Shown: one piece after another, positions 53,104 to 61,503 of the stretch
How positions within the stretch are numbered: position 1 is the stretch's first letter
How the letters are laid out: the number at the start of each line of letters is the position of its first letter
Assembly: GCF_000426545.1 (NCBI RefSeq)
Contig: NZ_AUFO01000008.1
Coordinates: forward strand, 168,857-232,856
From: Paenibacillus massiliensis subsp. panacisoli DSM 21345
GTDB lineage: Bacteria; Bacillota; Bacilli; Paenibacillales; Paenibacillaceae
Direction: 5' to 3'
Length of the DNA: 64,000 bases
The notes under the pieces: model-generated
Told to the model about the DNA's origin: nothing
What the model saw: the letters and a program-made list of their open reading frames with translations, nothing else
The model's database searches: none
Program-made: the position numbers and the translations under genes

Positions 53104-53805
53104 TTGAGTAACTTATCTAATCCTGATTTTGTTCGATCACTGCTTATGGGCCCAAACTGTCTAACTCTGCTGGAGGAGATGCTCCCTCACCTTGATTTAC
53201 CCGCTGCTAAGCGTATCCTTGATCTTGGCTGTGGCAACGGCCTGACCTCTATGTATCTGGCAGAACGCTCCGCTGCAAGCATATTTGCCATGGACCTCTG
53301 GATCTCCGCCACAGAGAATGACCATCGCTTCCGTCAGGCACAGCTTGACAGGCAGATCATTCCTATACATGCCGACGCTCATCATCCTCCGTTTGCCGAT
53401 GGATATTTCGATATGATGATCAGTGTAGATGCCTATCATTATTTTGGCCGTGATGAGCGTTATATGGATGACGTTTTGTCCCGACTTGTCACACAGAACG
53501 GACTAATCGCCCTAGCTCTGCCCGGCTTGAAACAAGAGCTTGATAGCGAACTGCCTCCAGAGATGGCGGTCACCTGGACTCTCGATGATCTGGACACATG
53601 GCATAGCTGTGCATGGTGGAGCAAGTTGTTGTCCTCCTCCAAGACAGTAGATATTATCTCCATTAGGGAGATGAACGGTTTTGATGAGTGCTGGGCCGAC
53701 TGGCTGGCCTCTGATAATCCGTATGCTCAAGCAGATCGCCGTGCAATGGAAGCCGGGGCCGGTAAATATATGAATTTTATCTTCATTCTTCTGAAGCGCC
53801 TGTAA
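53104..53805 (+). CDS. SAM-dependent methyltransferase, attenuator-controlled
   Basis: 233 residues from a TTG at 53104 (AAGGAAG upstream). Class I fold: motif I ILDLGCGNGLTSMYLAE, acidic motif II MDLWIS, motif IV DMMISVDAYHYF, as in small-molecule methyltransferases of the type 11/UbiE group. No RNA-binding extension, so an Erm-type rRNA role is not supported. The upstream terminator implies that expression needs antitermination or readthrough, perhaps triggered by ribosome stalling. Substrate unknown. Confidence 0.8.
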   Translation: MSNLSNPDFVRSLLMGPNCLTLLEEMLPHLDLPAAKRILDLGCGNGLTSMYLAERSAASIFAMDLWISATENDHRFRQAQLDRQIIPIHADAHHPPFADGYFDMMISVDAYHYFGRDERYMDDVLSRLVTQNGLIALALPGLKQELDSELPPEMAVTWTLDDLDTWHSCAWWSKLLSSSKTVDIISIREMNGFDECWADWLASDNPYAQADRRAMEAGAGKYMNFIFILLKRL

Positions 53806-54009
53806 GCGATCAAGATAATACTCTATAACACGATAGCCGAATTATATGATTCCTTTCCTTACGACAGGGTCCTATAACTCGGCTGTTGCTGTTAATTCCC
53901 TTACTTCAATTTATGTAAATTAATTTGTATACTACTTATTGTTGTGAATTAGATATTCGTCATTTTATAACTGCATTCAAGTAAGGCAAGAGAGAAAGGA
54001 TGATTCCGC

Positions 54010-54507
54010 ATGTCGGATGCAAATCAATTATTTGGGCAAGCCCTTATCAATTCACTCATTGGAGAACGTGGGCATCTTCCGATTGCCCGTGCTTTGACTG
54101 ATATCAGCGCTGAACTGGCTGGACGAGTACACGAAGGTATGCCCTACAGCATCTATCAGTTGGTAAAGCACATGGATTACTGGCAACAATTCATGCTGGC
54201 TCATCTGGAGGGTCGCAAGCCGCACATGCCGGCAAGTGTCATGGAGAGCTGGCCAGAGGAGACAGCTCCTCAGGATGAGGAGAGCTGGCAGGCAGATATT
54301 CGGGCCTTCCTGTCCGGGGTCGATCAAGCCGTGGCGATTGCTGGACAAGCCCAACTGGACGAGTCTCTTCTCTATTTCCCTGGAGAGACCAAGGCCGGAT
54401 TGTTGCGTAACATCGCATCACATAACTCCTATCATCTTGGTGAGATTGTGCTATTACGTCGCTTCTATGGCGCTTGGCCACCACCCGGGGGCGGTTACCC
54501 CGCTTAA
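54010..54507 (+). CDS. DinB-family protein
   Basis: 165 residues, AAAGGATG upstream. The three metal-ligand histidines of DinB are in place: QLVKHMDYWQQFML in helix 2, and NIASHNSYHLGEIVLL with the HxxxH pair near the C-terminus. DinB proteins form a four-helix bundle and include thiol-dependent S-transferases. Function of this member unknown; it is a second DinB-fold protein in the window besides the one at the left edge. Confidence 0.85.
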   Translation: MSDANQLFGQALINSLIGERGHLPIARALTDISAELAGRVHEGMPYSIYQLVKHMDYWQQFMLAHLEGRKPHMPASVMESWPEETAPQDEESWQADIRAFLSGVDQAVAIAGQAQLDESLLYFPGETKAGLLRNIASHNSYHLGEIVLLRRFYGAWPPPGGGYPA

Positions 54508-54635
54508 GCCATATCTTCCCGTCAGATCACATAGCTTCTCTACTCTTCCTATGCCTATCCACGATCCCGCTATAATAAGAGTACCTGGTAGTAGTAATGA
54601 ATCCGTAGAAGCACATCTGGACCTGAGGTGAAGGA

Positions 54636-55343
54636 ATGAGCAAACATGAGATTGTACTGACCAAGCAAGGCAAGAGCTTTAAGGATTATCGGCATTTAGC
54701 GATTACTGAGGCCACCGAAGTATGCACTCTGAATATCATCAAAGGCCGACTATACGCGGACCGCAAGACGATGAACCCCGTCTACGAGCCATATCCTACG
54801 AAGCAGGAAGCCGTGGCGAGATTCAATGAGGTTGCTGATGAATGGAGAAGCAAGGGCTACTCAGAGGACTCTATTGATGTCATTTTTCAGTATAAGGAAA
54901 AAGAAGTCTATGTGTACGATAAAGCAAAATGGCACCTTGAAGGAGAGTTTCCACAGGAGCTGAACGCCAGCCAAGCCTATGTTCCGACAGGGATGTTCAT
55001 CACCTGGCTGATCCACCATGATCTGCTTGAGAAGCGGGTACAGAGGGCTGATGCGAAGGAGATTGATCTCGTAAAGCGCGGCGATATGACTGGAGCCGAA
55101 TTTTTCAGAGTTCAATGGGACGGAGTGCTGACCTCCAGGGAGCTGACGGATGAAGCGGATGACTTCGCTCGTGAGTATTTGAACATCCATAACGACGTGT
55201 ACACCGCTGAGGACTTTATGAATGTTCTGGCGGACAGCTTACCGACGATCTATCATGTCGAGGACTCCATGGAGAATTTTAACCGAATCGAGCCTGTCAT
55301 TAGCAGGCGCTATCAGGAGTGGAAGCTTGGACGAAGTCAGTGA
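54636..55343 (+). CDS. Uncharacterised cytosolic protein
   Basis: 235 residues, GAGGTGAAGGA before the ATG. The N-terminal 80 residues are basic and helical (YPTKQEAVARFNEVADEWRS). A middle segment YDKAKWHLEGEFPQEL through GMFITWLIHHDLL resembles a repeated motif in small Firmicute proteins of unknown role near toxin or immunity genes. No catalytic motif seen. Ends at a terminator region shared with the convergent GNAT gene. Confidence 0.65.
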   Translation: MSKHEIVLTKQGKSFKDYRHLAITEATEVCTLNIIKGRLYADRKTMNPVYEPYPTKQEAVARFNEVADEWRSKGYSEDSIDVIFQYKEKEVYVYDKAKWHLEGEFPQELNASQAYVPTGMFITWLIHHDLLEKRVQRADAKEIDLVKRGDMTGAEFFRVQWDGVLTSRELTDEADDFAREYLNIHNDVYTAEDFMNVLADSLPTIYHVEDSMENFNRIEPVISRRYQEWKLGRSQ

Positions 55344-55411
55344 AGCCCATATGCTACACATAATCAAAATCCGTCTTAATATTGGGGGTACATGACTCCG
55401 ATGACCTGTAC

Positions 55412-55438
55412 AAAGAGGGCAATTGTGCCCTCTTTTTG
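55412..55438 (+). terminator. Intrinsic terminator
   Basis: AAAGAGGGC-aattgt-GCCCTCTTT plus T run, between convergent genes; it can work in both directions. Confidence 0.88.
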
Positions 55439-55472
55439 CGTTCATTTGCCTACACCCCTTATGCTTGATGAC

Positions 55473-56039
55473 TTAAGCCTTATTAATGTATACATCGCCT
55501 CTAGCTTCGTAATCCGCGCGGGTCATGCCGTAATAGACTACATCCTCGAATTGATCCCACTTCAGAATGTGCTGCTTGAACTCACCTTCAAATGTCATGC
55601 CCACTTTCCTCATCACATTGGCGGAAGCCGGATTTTTGGTCATCGCCGCTGCCCACACCTTATTTAAATCCTGCTCCCGAAATCCGAAATCAACCAATCT
55701 TTTAGCCGCTTCAGTAGCATATCCCTGTCCCCAAAATGGTCTTCCCAGCCAATAACCCAGTTCGCCTCTTCGATGTGACGGGGTTATATTGATGCTCATA
55801 CAGCCTATGAGCTGCTCGTCTTCTGTACGGATTACAGCAAATGGATACCCATGCCCATCATCTGCTCGATCTATACAGGCCCTAATCCAACGTTCTGCGC
55901 CTTCCTCGGGGTAGGGATAGGGTATGGACAAGGTCGTTCTCGCTACCTCTATACTCCCAGCGAATTCCTGTACCCTGCTGGCATCTGCCAATTCAAATGG
56001 TCTCAACGTTAATCGTTCCGTATCCAATGTAGGCTGCAA
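55473..56039 (-). CDS. RimJ/RimL-type GNAT N-acetyltransferase
   Basis: 188 residues from a TTG at 56039 preceded by GGGGGGAT. Typical opening TERLTLRPFELADASRVQEF, motif A YWLGRPFWGQGYATEAAKRL and NPASANVMRKVGMTFEGEFK. Members acetylate ribosomal-protein N-termini or small amines; the target is unknown. Lies 35 bases past the GrpB-type gene on the same strand, probably one transcript. Confidence 0.88.
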   Translation of the reverse strand: MQPTLDTERLTLRPFELADASRVQEFAGSIEVARTTLSIPYPYPEEGAERWIRACIDRADDGHGYPFAVIRTEDEQLIGCMSINITPSHRRGELGYWLGRPFWGQGYATEAAKRLVDFGFREQDLNKVWAAAMTKNPASANVMRKVGMTFEGEFKQHILKWDQFEDVVYYGMTRADYEARGDVYINKA

Positions 56040-56073
56040 TGAAATCCCCCCTTATCCGTCTGATATCAAGGTA

Positions 56074-56592
56074 CTATCCCTCATTCTCCTTATTAGCCTG
56101 CCGAAGGATATCTGCAATGAACGAATGCTTACCTTGGGTGTAAGCTACCCGATCCTGAGAAAATCTAGCAGCGAGCTCCTCCTTCAATTGCTGGTATTGC
56201 TCTCTTACCTCAGGATGCTCTCTTAAATAATTTCTGAATAAAATTTGATTCGTCCAAGCTTCACTGCCGTAAAGGTAGATATGCAGATGATGCGTTCCCG
56301 CTCTCCATGCTCCTTTTCGGAAAAACCTTCGCTCAGGGAACTCCGCATGAATCACATGCTCGTATCCCAGGCTAGCCAATGGCCCTATAAAGGCTTCAAC
56401 GATCTCCAGTTCCTGCACGCCAGCCATGAAATCGATCACAGGCTTGGCAGTAAGTCCTGGCACAGCTGTGCTACCGATATGCTCGATAGAGATAACCTGA
56501 TTGCCCAAAAGTTCGAGTAGCTTCCTCCGTTCAATGTCGTATTCGGCAGCCCAGTTGGGATTGTAAGCTTCAAGTATTACCACCTCTTTCAT
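56074..56592 (-). CDS. GrpB/UPF0157 family protein
   Basis: 172 residues with AAGGAGG before the ATG. It has the nucleotidyltransferase-like core of the UPF0157 family: EHIGSTAVPGLTAKPVIDFM and HHLHIYLYGSEAWTNQILFR. The family is related to nucleotidyltransferases (GSTA motif), but its substrate is not known. Not to be confused with the GrpE chaperone. Confidence 0.88.
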   Translation of the reverse strand: MKEVVILEAYNPNWAAEYDIERRKLLELLGNQVISIEHIGSTAVPGLTAKPVIDFMAGVQELEIVEAFIGPLASLGYEHVIHAEFPERRFFRKGAWRAGTHHLHIYLYGSEAWTNQILFRNYLREHPEVREQYQQLKEELAARFSQDRVAYTQGKHSFIADILRQANKENEG

Positions 56593-56776
56593 AGGCCCCT
56601 CCTTTATTAAGTAGAATTAAGAACGTGACAGGCGATTATCTGGAATTGTTACCCAATATTATAACGGGAATCAGACCCTATGGATATGCTGTATCCTACA
56701 CTGCAGTGTGCTTCTTCTCACATATCTATGCTATGATATTCATATCTTCAAAAGTCTGAATAAAGGAGCATAGAGC

Positions 56777-57106
56777 ATGAATCAGAGCATCCAACAGTTT
56801 AAGGCGGATTTCTTCAAGGCATTGGCCCATCCCATGAGAATCCGTATTCTGGAGCTGCTAAGCGATGGTGACAAGACTGTCAATGAGCTGCAAGGCATTC
56901 TTGGCTCGGAAGGCTCCGCCGTATCCCAGCAGCTGGCTGTGCTGCGCAGCAAAAATGTCGTTCAAGGGTCGAAGGACGGCACCTCCGTCATTTACTCTCT
57001 GCGTGATCCACGGATCAAGGATCTGCTGGTGGTCGCCAAGCAAATTTTTGACAATCATCTCGTAGACGCCATCTCCCTACTGGAAGATATCCGCAAAGAA
57101 ACCTAA
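56777..57106 (+). CDS. ArsR-family winged-helix repressor
   Basis: 109 residues, AAAGGAGCATAG before the ATG. Classic ArsR fold: FFKALAHPMRIRILELLSDG, the recognition region SAVSQQLAVLRSKNVVQG, and the wing KDGTSVIYSLRDPRI. No CxC or other obvious metal-binding cysteines, so it may sense something other than arsenic, for example sulfur species or redox state. The SulP gene follows 177 bases later behind its own promoter with an AT-rich repeat, the likely operator. Confidence 0.88.
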   Translation: MNQSIQQFKADFFKALAHPMRIRILELLSDGDKTVNELQGILGSEGSAVSQQLAVLRSKNVVQGSKDGTSVIYSLRDPRIKDLLVVAKQIFDNHLVDAISLLEDIRKET

Positions 57107-57204
57107 ACACGAAGAACAAGGAGCGCTGTGGAGCAAGATGCAGGAACTTCTTGTTTTTTTGTGATTTCATGATCCATTACACGGTTTGGACCGATTTTTC
57201 GTGT

Positions 57205-57262
57205 TTGACAAGAGTAGAGGTCGGGAGTACATTCTTAATATATTCAAATATTCAAATATATA
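57205..57262 (+). promoter_or_regulatory. Promoter and probable ArsR operator of the SulP gene
   Basis: TTGACA (57205-57210) and TACATT (57228-57233) are spaced by 17 bases. At 57238-57262, around the predicted start of transcription, ATTCAAAT is repeated in tandem within ATATATTCAAATATTCAAAT, an ArsR/SmtB-like AT-rich site. A repressor bound there would block initiation. Confidence 0.6.
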
Positions 57263-57283
57263 AAGAAAAGAAGGTCACAACAG

Positions 57284-59077
57284 ATGAAATGGACGGGGAG
57301 ATTTGCAGGATATCATGCATCCGCTTTTCGAAAGGATCTGTTGTCGGGACTGATTGTCGGTATTATCGCCATTCCACTGGGAATGGCGTTTGCCATTGCT
57401 TCAGGCGTTCAGCCAGCATATGGGCTCTATACGACGATTATTGCCGGCATACTCATATCCTTGCTGGGAGGCTCCAAATTCCAGATTGGAGGACCGACAG
57501 GTGCATTCATTCCAATCCTCTTCGCTATAGTGATGCAATATGGCTACGAGAACCTGCTGATTGCCGGACTTATGGCAGGTGTCATGCTAGTAATTATGGG
57601 TGCGCTCCGGCTGGGGGCTTTGATTAAATTCATTCCGCGCCCTGTCACGCTGGGATTCACAGCCGGGATAGCGGTTACGATCTTTTCGGGTCAGATTGCT
57701 AACTTCCTGGGACTTCGCAATATCGAGAAGCATGAAGATTTCATCTCCAATATGAAGGAGATCGGAATTCATATAACGACGCTGAACATATACAGCCTGC
57801 TTACGGCTGGAATCTGTCTGGCCGTGATCCTGATCCTGCCTAGATTGGCACCAAAAGTACCTGCATCTCTGCTTGGACTGATTCTCTCTACGCTGGTTGC
57901 TGCTTTCTTGTTCAAGGGACAGGTCGCTACGATCGGCTCTGCCTTCGGTGCTATTCCCAGTGCGCTGCCGAAGTTCAGTTTTCCAGACCTAACGTGGGAG
58001 CGAATCATAACGTTAATCCAGCCGGCCTTTGTTATTGCGATGCTTGGCGGCATTGAATCCTTGTTATCCGCCGTAGTAGCCGATGGGATGACGGGGACAA
58101 GACATCATAGTAATCGTGAGCTCATTGGACAGGGCATTGCCAATATCGTGACACCGTTATTTGGTGGTATTCCTGCAACGGGTGCCATCGCTCGGACAGC
58201 GACTAATATTAAATCCGGTGCCGTCTCGCCTATATCCGGTGTTGTGCATGGCATCGTTGTGCTGCTCGTGCTCGTTGTCTTCGCACCATATGCTTCGCAC
58301 GTTCCGCTTGCCAGTATGGCCCCAATCCTGATGGTGGTGGCCTGGAATATGAGTGAACGCAAAGCCTTCGCACATGTATTGAAGACGCGCACCAGTGATT
58401 CAATCGTGCTGGTGATTACCTTTTTGCTTACTGTATTTACAAGCTTGACCACAGCTGTCGAGGTCGGATTGGTGCTCGCTGCCCTGTTATTCGTCAAACG
58501 CATGAGTGATATTATGAAGGTGGCCAAGGTACTGCCCGATCCAAGCCACAAACATGAGAAGGTCATGCCACATATGGTGCACGAAGGCCACGATTGCCCG
58601 CAGGTTAGCATGTATACCATTGAGGGACCGTTATTTTTTGGAGCTGCTGATCTGTTCGAGAAATCTATTACGGATACCCTTCACCAGCGTCCAGGGATTT
58701 TGCTGCTGCGGATGGGAAAGGTTCCGTTCATGGATACGACGGGGGAATCCAACCTGGCCAGTATCGTGAAGCATTTTCAGGGTCAAGGTGGAAAAGTCCT
58801 GCTCGCTGGTGTTCAGGCACAGCCATTGGAGGTGCTGCAGCGCACAGGCTTATATAATCGAATCGGGCAAGAGCATTTCTTCGCCCATACAGGAGAAGCG
58901 ATAGATTACGCCCTGCAGCACCTCAATTCCAAGCAATGCATCGGCTGCAAGCATCTTGCCTTCCGTGAATGTGCGGCGCTCTCTCAGTCTGGCCTACAGC
59001 CAGACATGAACCAAAGGTCAGGGGCTGGCCAGAAATCTGCTGGCGTACAGCAGCCCGTGTTCGCTGCACCGAAGTGA
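57284..59077 (+). CDS. SulP-family anion transporter with STAS domain and Cys-rich tail
   Basis: 597 residues. Ten to twelve membrane helices with SulP signatures (GLIVGIIAIPLGMAFAIASG, GGIPATGAIARTATNIKSGA), then a cytosolic STAS domain (about 440-545: FFGAADLFEKSITDTL, PFMDTTGESNLASIV). SulP carriers move sulfate, bicarbonate or dicarboxylates; the anion is not visible. After STAS comes an unusual tail with CIGCKHLAFRECAAL, which could hold a metal or a thiol switch. The ArsR gene upstream is the likely regulator. AAGAAGGTC precedes the ATG. Confidence 0.9.
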   Translation: MKWTGRFAGYHASAFRKDLLSGLIVGIIAIPLGMAFAIASGVQPAYGLYTTIIAGILISLLGGSKFQIGGPTGAFIPILFAIVMQYGYENLLIAGLMAGVMLVIMGALRLGALIKFIPRPVTLGFTAGIAVTIFSGQIANFLGLRNIEKHEDFISNMKEIGIHITTLNIYSLLTAGICLAVILILPRLAPKVPASLLGLILSTLVAAFLFKGQVATIGSAFGAIPSALPKFSFPDLTWERIITLIQPAFVIAMLGGIESLLSAVVADGMTGTRHHSNRELIGQGIANIVTPLFGGIPATGAIARTATNIKSGAVSPISGVVHGIVVLLVLVVFAPYASHVPLASMAPILMVVAWNMSERKAFAHVLKTRTSDSIVLVITFLLTVFTSLTTAVEVGLVLAALLFVKRMSDIMKVAKVLPDPSHKHEKVMPHMVHEGHDCPQVSMYTIEGPLFFGAADLFEKSITDTLHQRPGILLLRMGKVPFMDTTGESNLASIVKHFQGQGGKVLLAGVQAQPLEVLQRTGLYNRIGQEHFFAHTGEAIDYALQHLNSKQCIGCKHLAFRECAALSQSGLQPDMNQRSGAGQKSAGVQQPVFAAPK

Positions 59078-59099
59078 ATGTAATGCTGCCATCCTCTCT

Positions 59100-59152
59100 A
59101 TAACAATCCCCCGTTGGTTCGGCCTTGTGGCCAGCAACGGGGGTTTGTTATA
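59100..59152 (+). terminator. Long bidirectional terminator
   Basis: TAACAA-tCCCCCGTTG and CAACGGGGGt-TTGTTA, with an inner GGCC/GGCC stem, flanked by T- and A-rich sequence. It separates sulP from the convergent regulator gene. Confidence 0.85.
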
Positions 59153-59175
59153 GACATATCAAGTGTGAAGCCTGT

Positions 59176-61320
59176 TCAGCCAACATGATCTGGATCTGCG
59201 TCAGGATTGTGATGATTTCTTTCCCTCACTGTCCTTGCAAGTACATGTCCTAAATGCGTAATGGCTTGCTTCGAATGGCGATAGAACGTCGTTCGGCTCA
59301 TATGAAAAGCCTCTGCGAGCTGCGATTTCCCATGATATTTATACAAATAGCTCTCTCGTAAAATATGCTGCTCCAGCTCTGTTAACGGATACGGCGGTGG
59401 CTCAGTCGTTAATAAATACTGCACCAGCTCTCTCAGTCCCGCCCCGTTCATTCCCATCTCTTGGACAGTTGTCTGTGTCTCCAGCAGTGTATCGTCATAC
59501 AAATGCTGCAGGAGGAGCTTTACCTCAGTCCAAGGCAATGGCTGGAGTTCGCTTGCATGTCCGATCTTAGTCGCCTGTATGGTCTGCTGAATTATCCGCT
59601 CGACCCATACCTCGAAGGTTGCCTGCCGCAGATCCAGCTCCCATACTATCATGCTAGCCCAAGATAGCTGTCCCAAGCTCATCTCTTCATTCTGCTGAAA
59701 GCCCATTAGTGGCAACAACATATTTATCTGCTGATCTGCTGTTGCTATAATTGCCCGCAGCCCACTCGTCGCTTCAATGAGCCATGAATGGAACAACATT
59801 CCCCCAAGCTCCTCCGGTCGGTGATAAGGCTGCTCGATATCGACCGCGGCCAGCAGCATGCACATAGTATCGGCGGCCTCTGGAGGAAGCCTTCGCAGTA
59901 GAGAGGCCTCTTCTCCGAGTACTTGCAAATAGGCTGGCGCATATCGCTCCAGCAACGGCAGTGTTCGTGCGTGCAGCCACAGACCAGCCGAAAATGCTAG
60001 CGGGATCCCATTGTTGTCCCGCGTAACTAGGATACTCTCGGGACTATACAGCGCAATATCATCCAACAACTGATGATGCGCTCCCTCCTCAACCAGTTCT
60101 GACTGCCAGTCGGAACGAGATATGGACGTCGCCAAAAAGCGGTGCAAATAAGGCATATCTTCGGCGTGAATCCCCCGTCGGCATTCCGGCTGATGAATAC
60201 CGGAGAAATCTACATACTGATGCGCAGCAGGCAATTGCTCCCGGTACAGCTCCAACACATGCGAAGCAAGCTGCATCTGCCGCAGCTTATCTGCTACAGG
60301 ATATTGCTCAATCAGTAGTCTCAGTGCACGAAGGCGCATCATTTTATATTCCCTGGGATTCCGAAGCTCATAATCTTCACGCAAAATTCGTCCCAACAGC
60401 TGATGTAATGCTAGACCACCCGGGACCATGCGGATACAAGATAACCTGCTCAGCGATGCATATTCTGATGCTGATAACGGACGCTCCAGCAGTTGATTGA
60501 GGGTCATCTGATCTGCAGCCGGGAATAGCGCGAGCAATTGAAGGGCCTCATACATGAACGGATCTGACACTTCTTGCAACAGTTCTGCACTGAGGATTCT
60601 TGGCAGTTGACTAGAGCGCTCCAATATATCCTCCCCTTGACGTCGCATCATGTCAACTGTCAATGCAAGCAGTAGCGGATGCCCGCCTGTTCTATGTGCT
60701 ACGTTCTGCTGCACAGGCAATGGTAGCCCGCTATTATGCAAATATTCATAAATTTGCTCTCGGGTGAATAGCTCCAGTGGGAAGGTCTCGATTCGGTCAG
60801 CCCATGCAGGATGTATATGCCATTTTAGTGGCAGACCTGGTCGTGATGCCAGCACCAGCAAGCATGGGGCTTGAGACAGTCTGGGAAGCAGACTGGCCAG
60901 TAACCAGCTCTCGATTCGCTCCAGCGACTCACAATTATCGATCAGGATCACCGTGCGCTGATGGCTCAATTCGTTTAGGACATGGGCCATCAGTGTCTCC
61001 TCTTCTCCTCGAACGCTGCCGTATTCGGTCTCAAGACACATATCCAGATGTGCCAACAGCGCTCCTGGCGTATGCAAGCAGACCTGCCCATCCACCCACA
61101 GCGTCCTTATTTCCGACCTGCGGGAAAGAGCAGCCATTTCCGTGAGCAGCGTCGTTTTCCCGATGCCGCCAATCCCTGATACAGCAAAGATCTGTGCAAC
61201 CGCATCAACCGTCTCTAACCATCTGGATAATGCCTTCATTTCACGGACATAGCCGACAATAGGCTGATGGGGAACGCTTCGATCCATTGACGAATAATTC
61301 ATGCAGCACGCTACTTTCAT
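59176..61320 (-). CDS. STAND-type ATPase regulator with C-terminal helix-turn-helix
   Basis: 714 residues. N-terminal NTPase: VGYVREMKALSRWL, Walker A VSGIGGIGKTTLL, Walker B VILIDNCESLERI, and LLVLASRPGL, as in STAND (MalT/NB-ARC-like) switches. A helical middle (about 280-600) replaces the usual WD or TPR repeats. The C-terminus has a helix-turn-helix (LTELEQHILRESYLYKYHGK, SQLAEAFHMSRTTFYRHSKQ). Such proteins bind a ligand, hydrolyse ATP, oligomerise and act on promoters. It is divergent from a large secreted protein, its likely target. The start at 61320 lacks a clear ribosome-binding site; ATG 61299 is an alternative. Confidence 0.8.
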   Translation of the reverse strand: MKVACCMNYSSMDRSVPHQPIVGYVREMKALSRWLETVDAVAQIFAVSGIGGIGKTTLLTEMAALSRRSEIRTLWVDGQVCLHTPGALLAHLDMCLETEYGSVRGEEETLMAHVLNELSHQRTVILIDNCESLERIESWLLASLLPRLSQAPCLLVLASRPGLPLKWHIHPAWADRIETFPLELFTREQIYEYLHNSGLPLPVQQNVAHRTGGHPLLLALTVDMMRRQGEDILERSSQLPRILSAELLQEVSDPFMYEALQLLALFPAADQMTLNQLLERPLSASEYASLSRLSCIRMVPGGLALHQLLGRILREDYELRNPREYKMMRLRALRLLIEQYPVADKLRQMQLASHVLELYREQLPAAHQYVDFSGIHQPECRRGIHAEDMPYLHRFLATSISRSDWQSELVEEGAHHQLLDDIALYSPESILVTRDNNGIPLAFSAGLWLHARTLPLLERYAPAYLQVLGEEASLLRRLPPEAADTMCMLLAAVDIEQPYHRPEELGGMLFHSWLIEATSGLRAIIATADQQINMLLPLMGFQQNEEMSLGQLSWASMIVWELDLRQATFEVWVERIIQQTIQATKIGHASELQPLPWTEVKLLLQHLYDDTLLETQTTVQEMGMNGAGLRELVQYLLTTEPPPYPLTELEQHILRESYLYKYHGKSQLAEAFHMSRTTFYRHSKQAITHLGHVLARTVRERNHHNPDADPDHVG

Positions 61321-61405
61321 TCAAATTTGAAACAAAAACGAAACATCCTATTCATCTAAATATACTATAATAATTTCGGATCAGCATAGTGCTTGAATGG
61401 AGTCA

Positions 61406-61424
61406 AGTGCCAATGGTTGGCACT
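61406..61424. promoter_or_regulatory. Perfect palindrome in the divergent region
   Basis: AGTGCCAA-tgg-TTGGCACT, eight-base arms, lying between the STAND regulator and the secreted-protein gene. A TATAAT (61366-61371) sits about 40 bases upstream. It may be an operator for the STAND protein or a hairpin in the 5' leader of the secreted-protein mRNA. Confidence 0.45.
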
Positions 61425-61503
61425 GTAATATGTCCAGCACCACATCGGAATCTCATAATTTCAGTCTATGCCGTAATACACCATGCTAAAGGGGAAGTGG
61501 TTC

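Noticed and set aside
53104..53805. Erm-type rRNA methyltransferase because of the attenuator leader
   Set aside because: Motifs fit the small-molecule type 11 methyltransferases; no Erm NLPY/NIPY-type motif or RNA-binding domain.
57151..57627. 158-codon frame upstream of and overlapping sulP
   Set aside because: It lies in another frame of the sulP promoter and N-terminus, with Cys/Arg-rich nonsense sequence.
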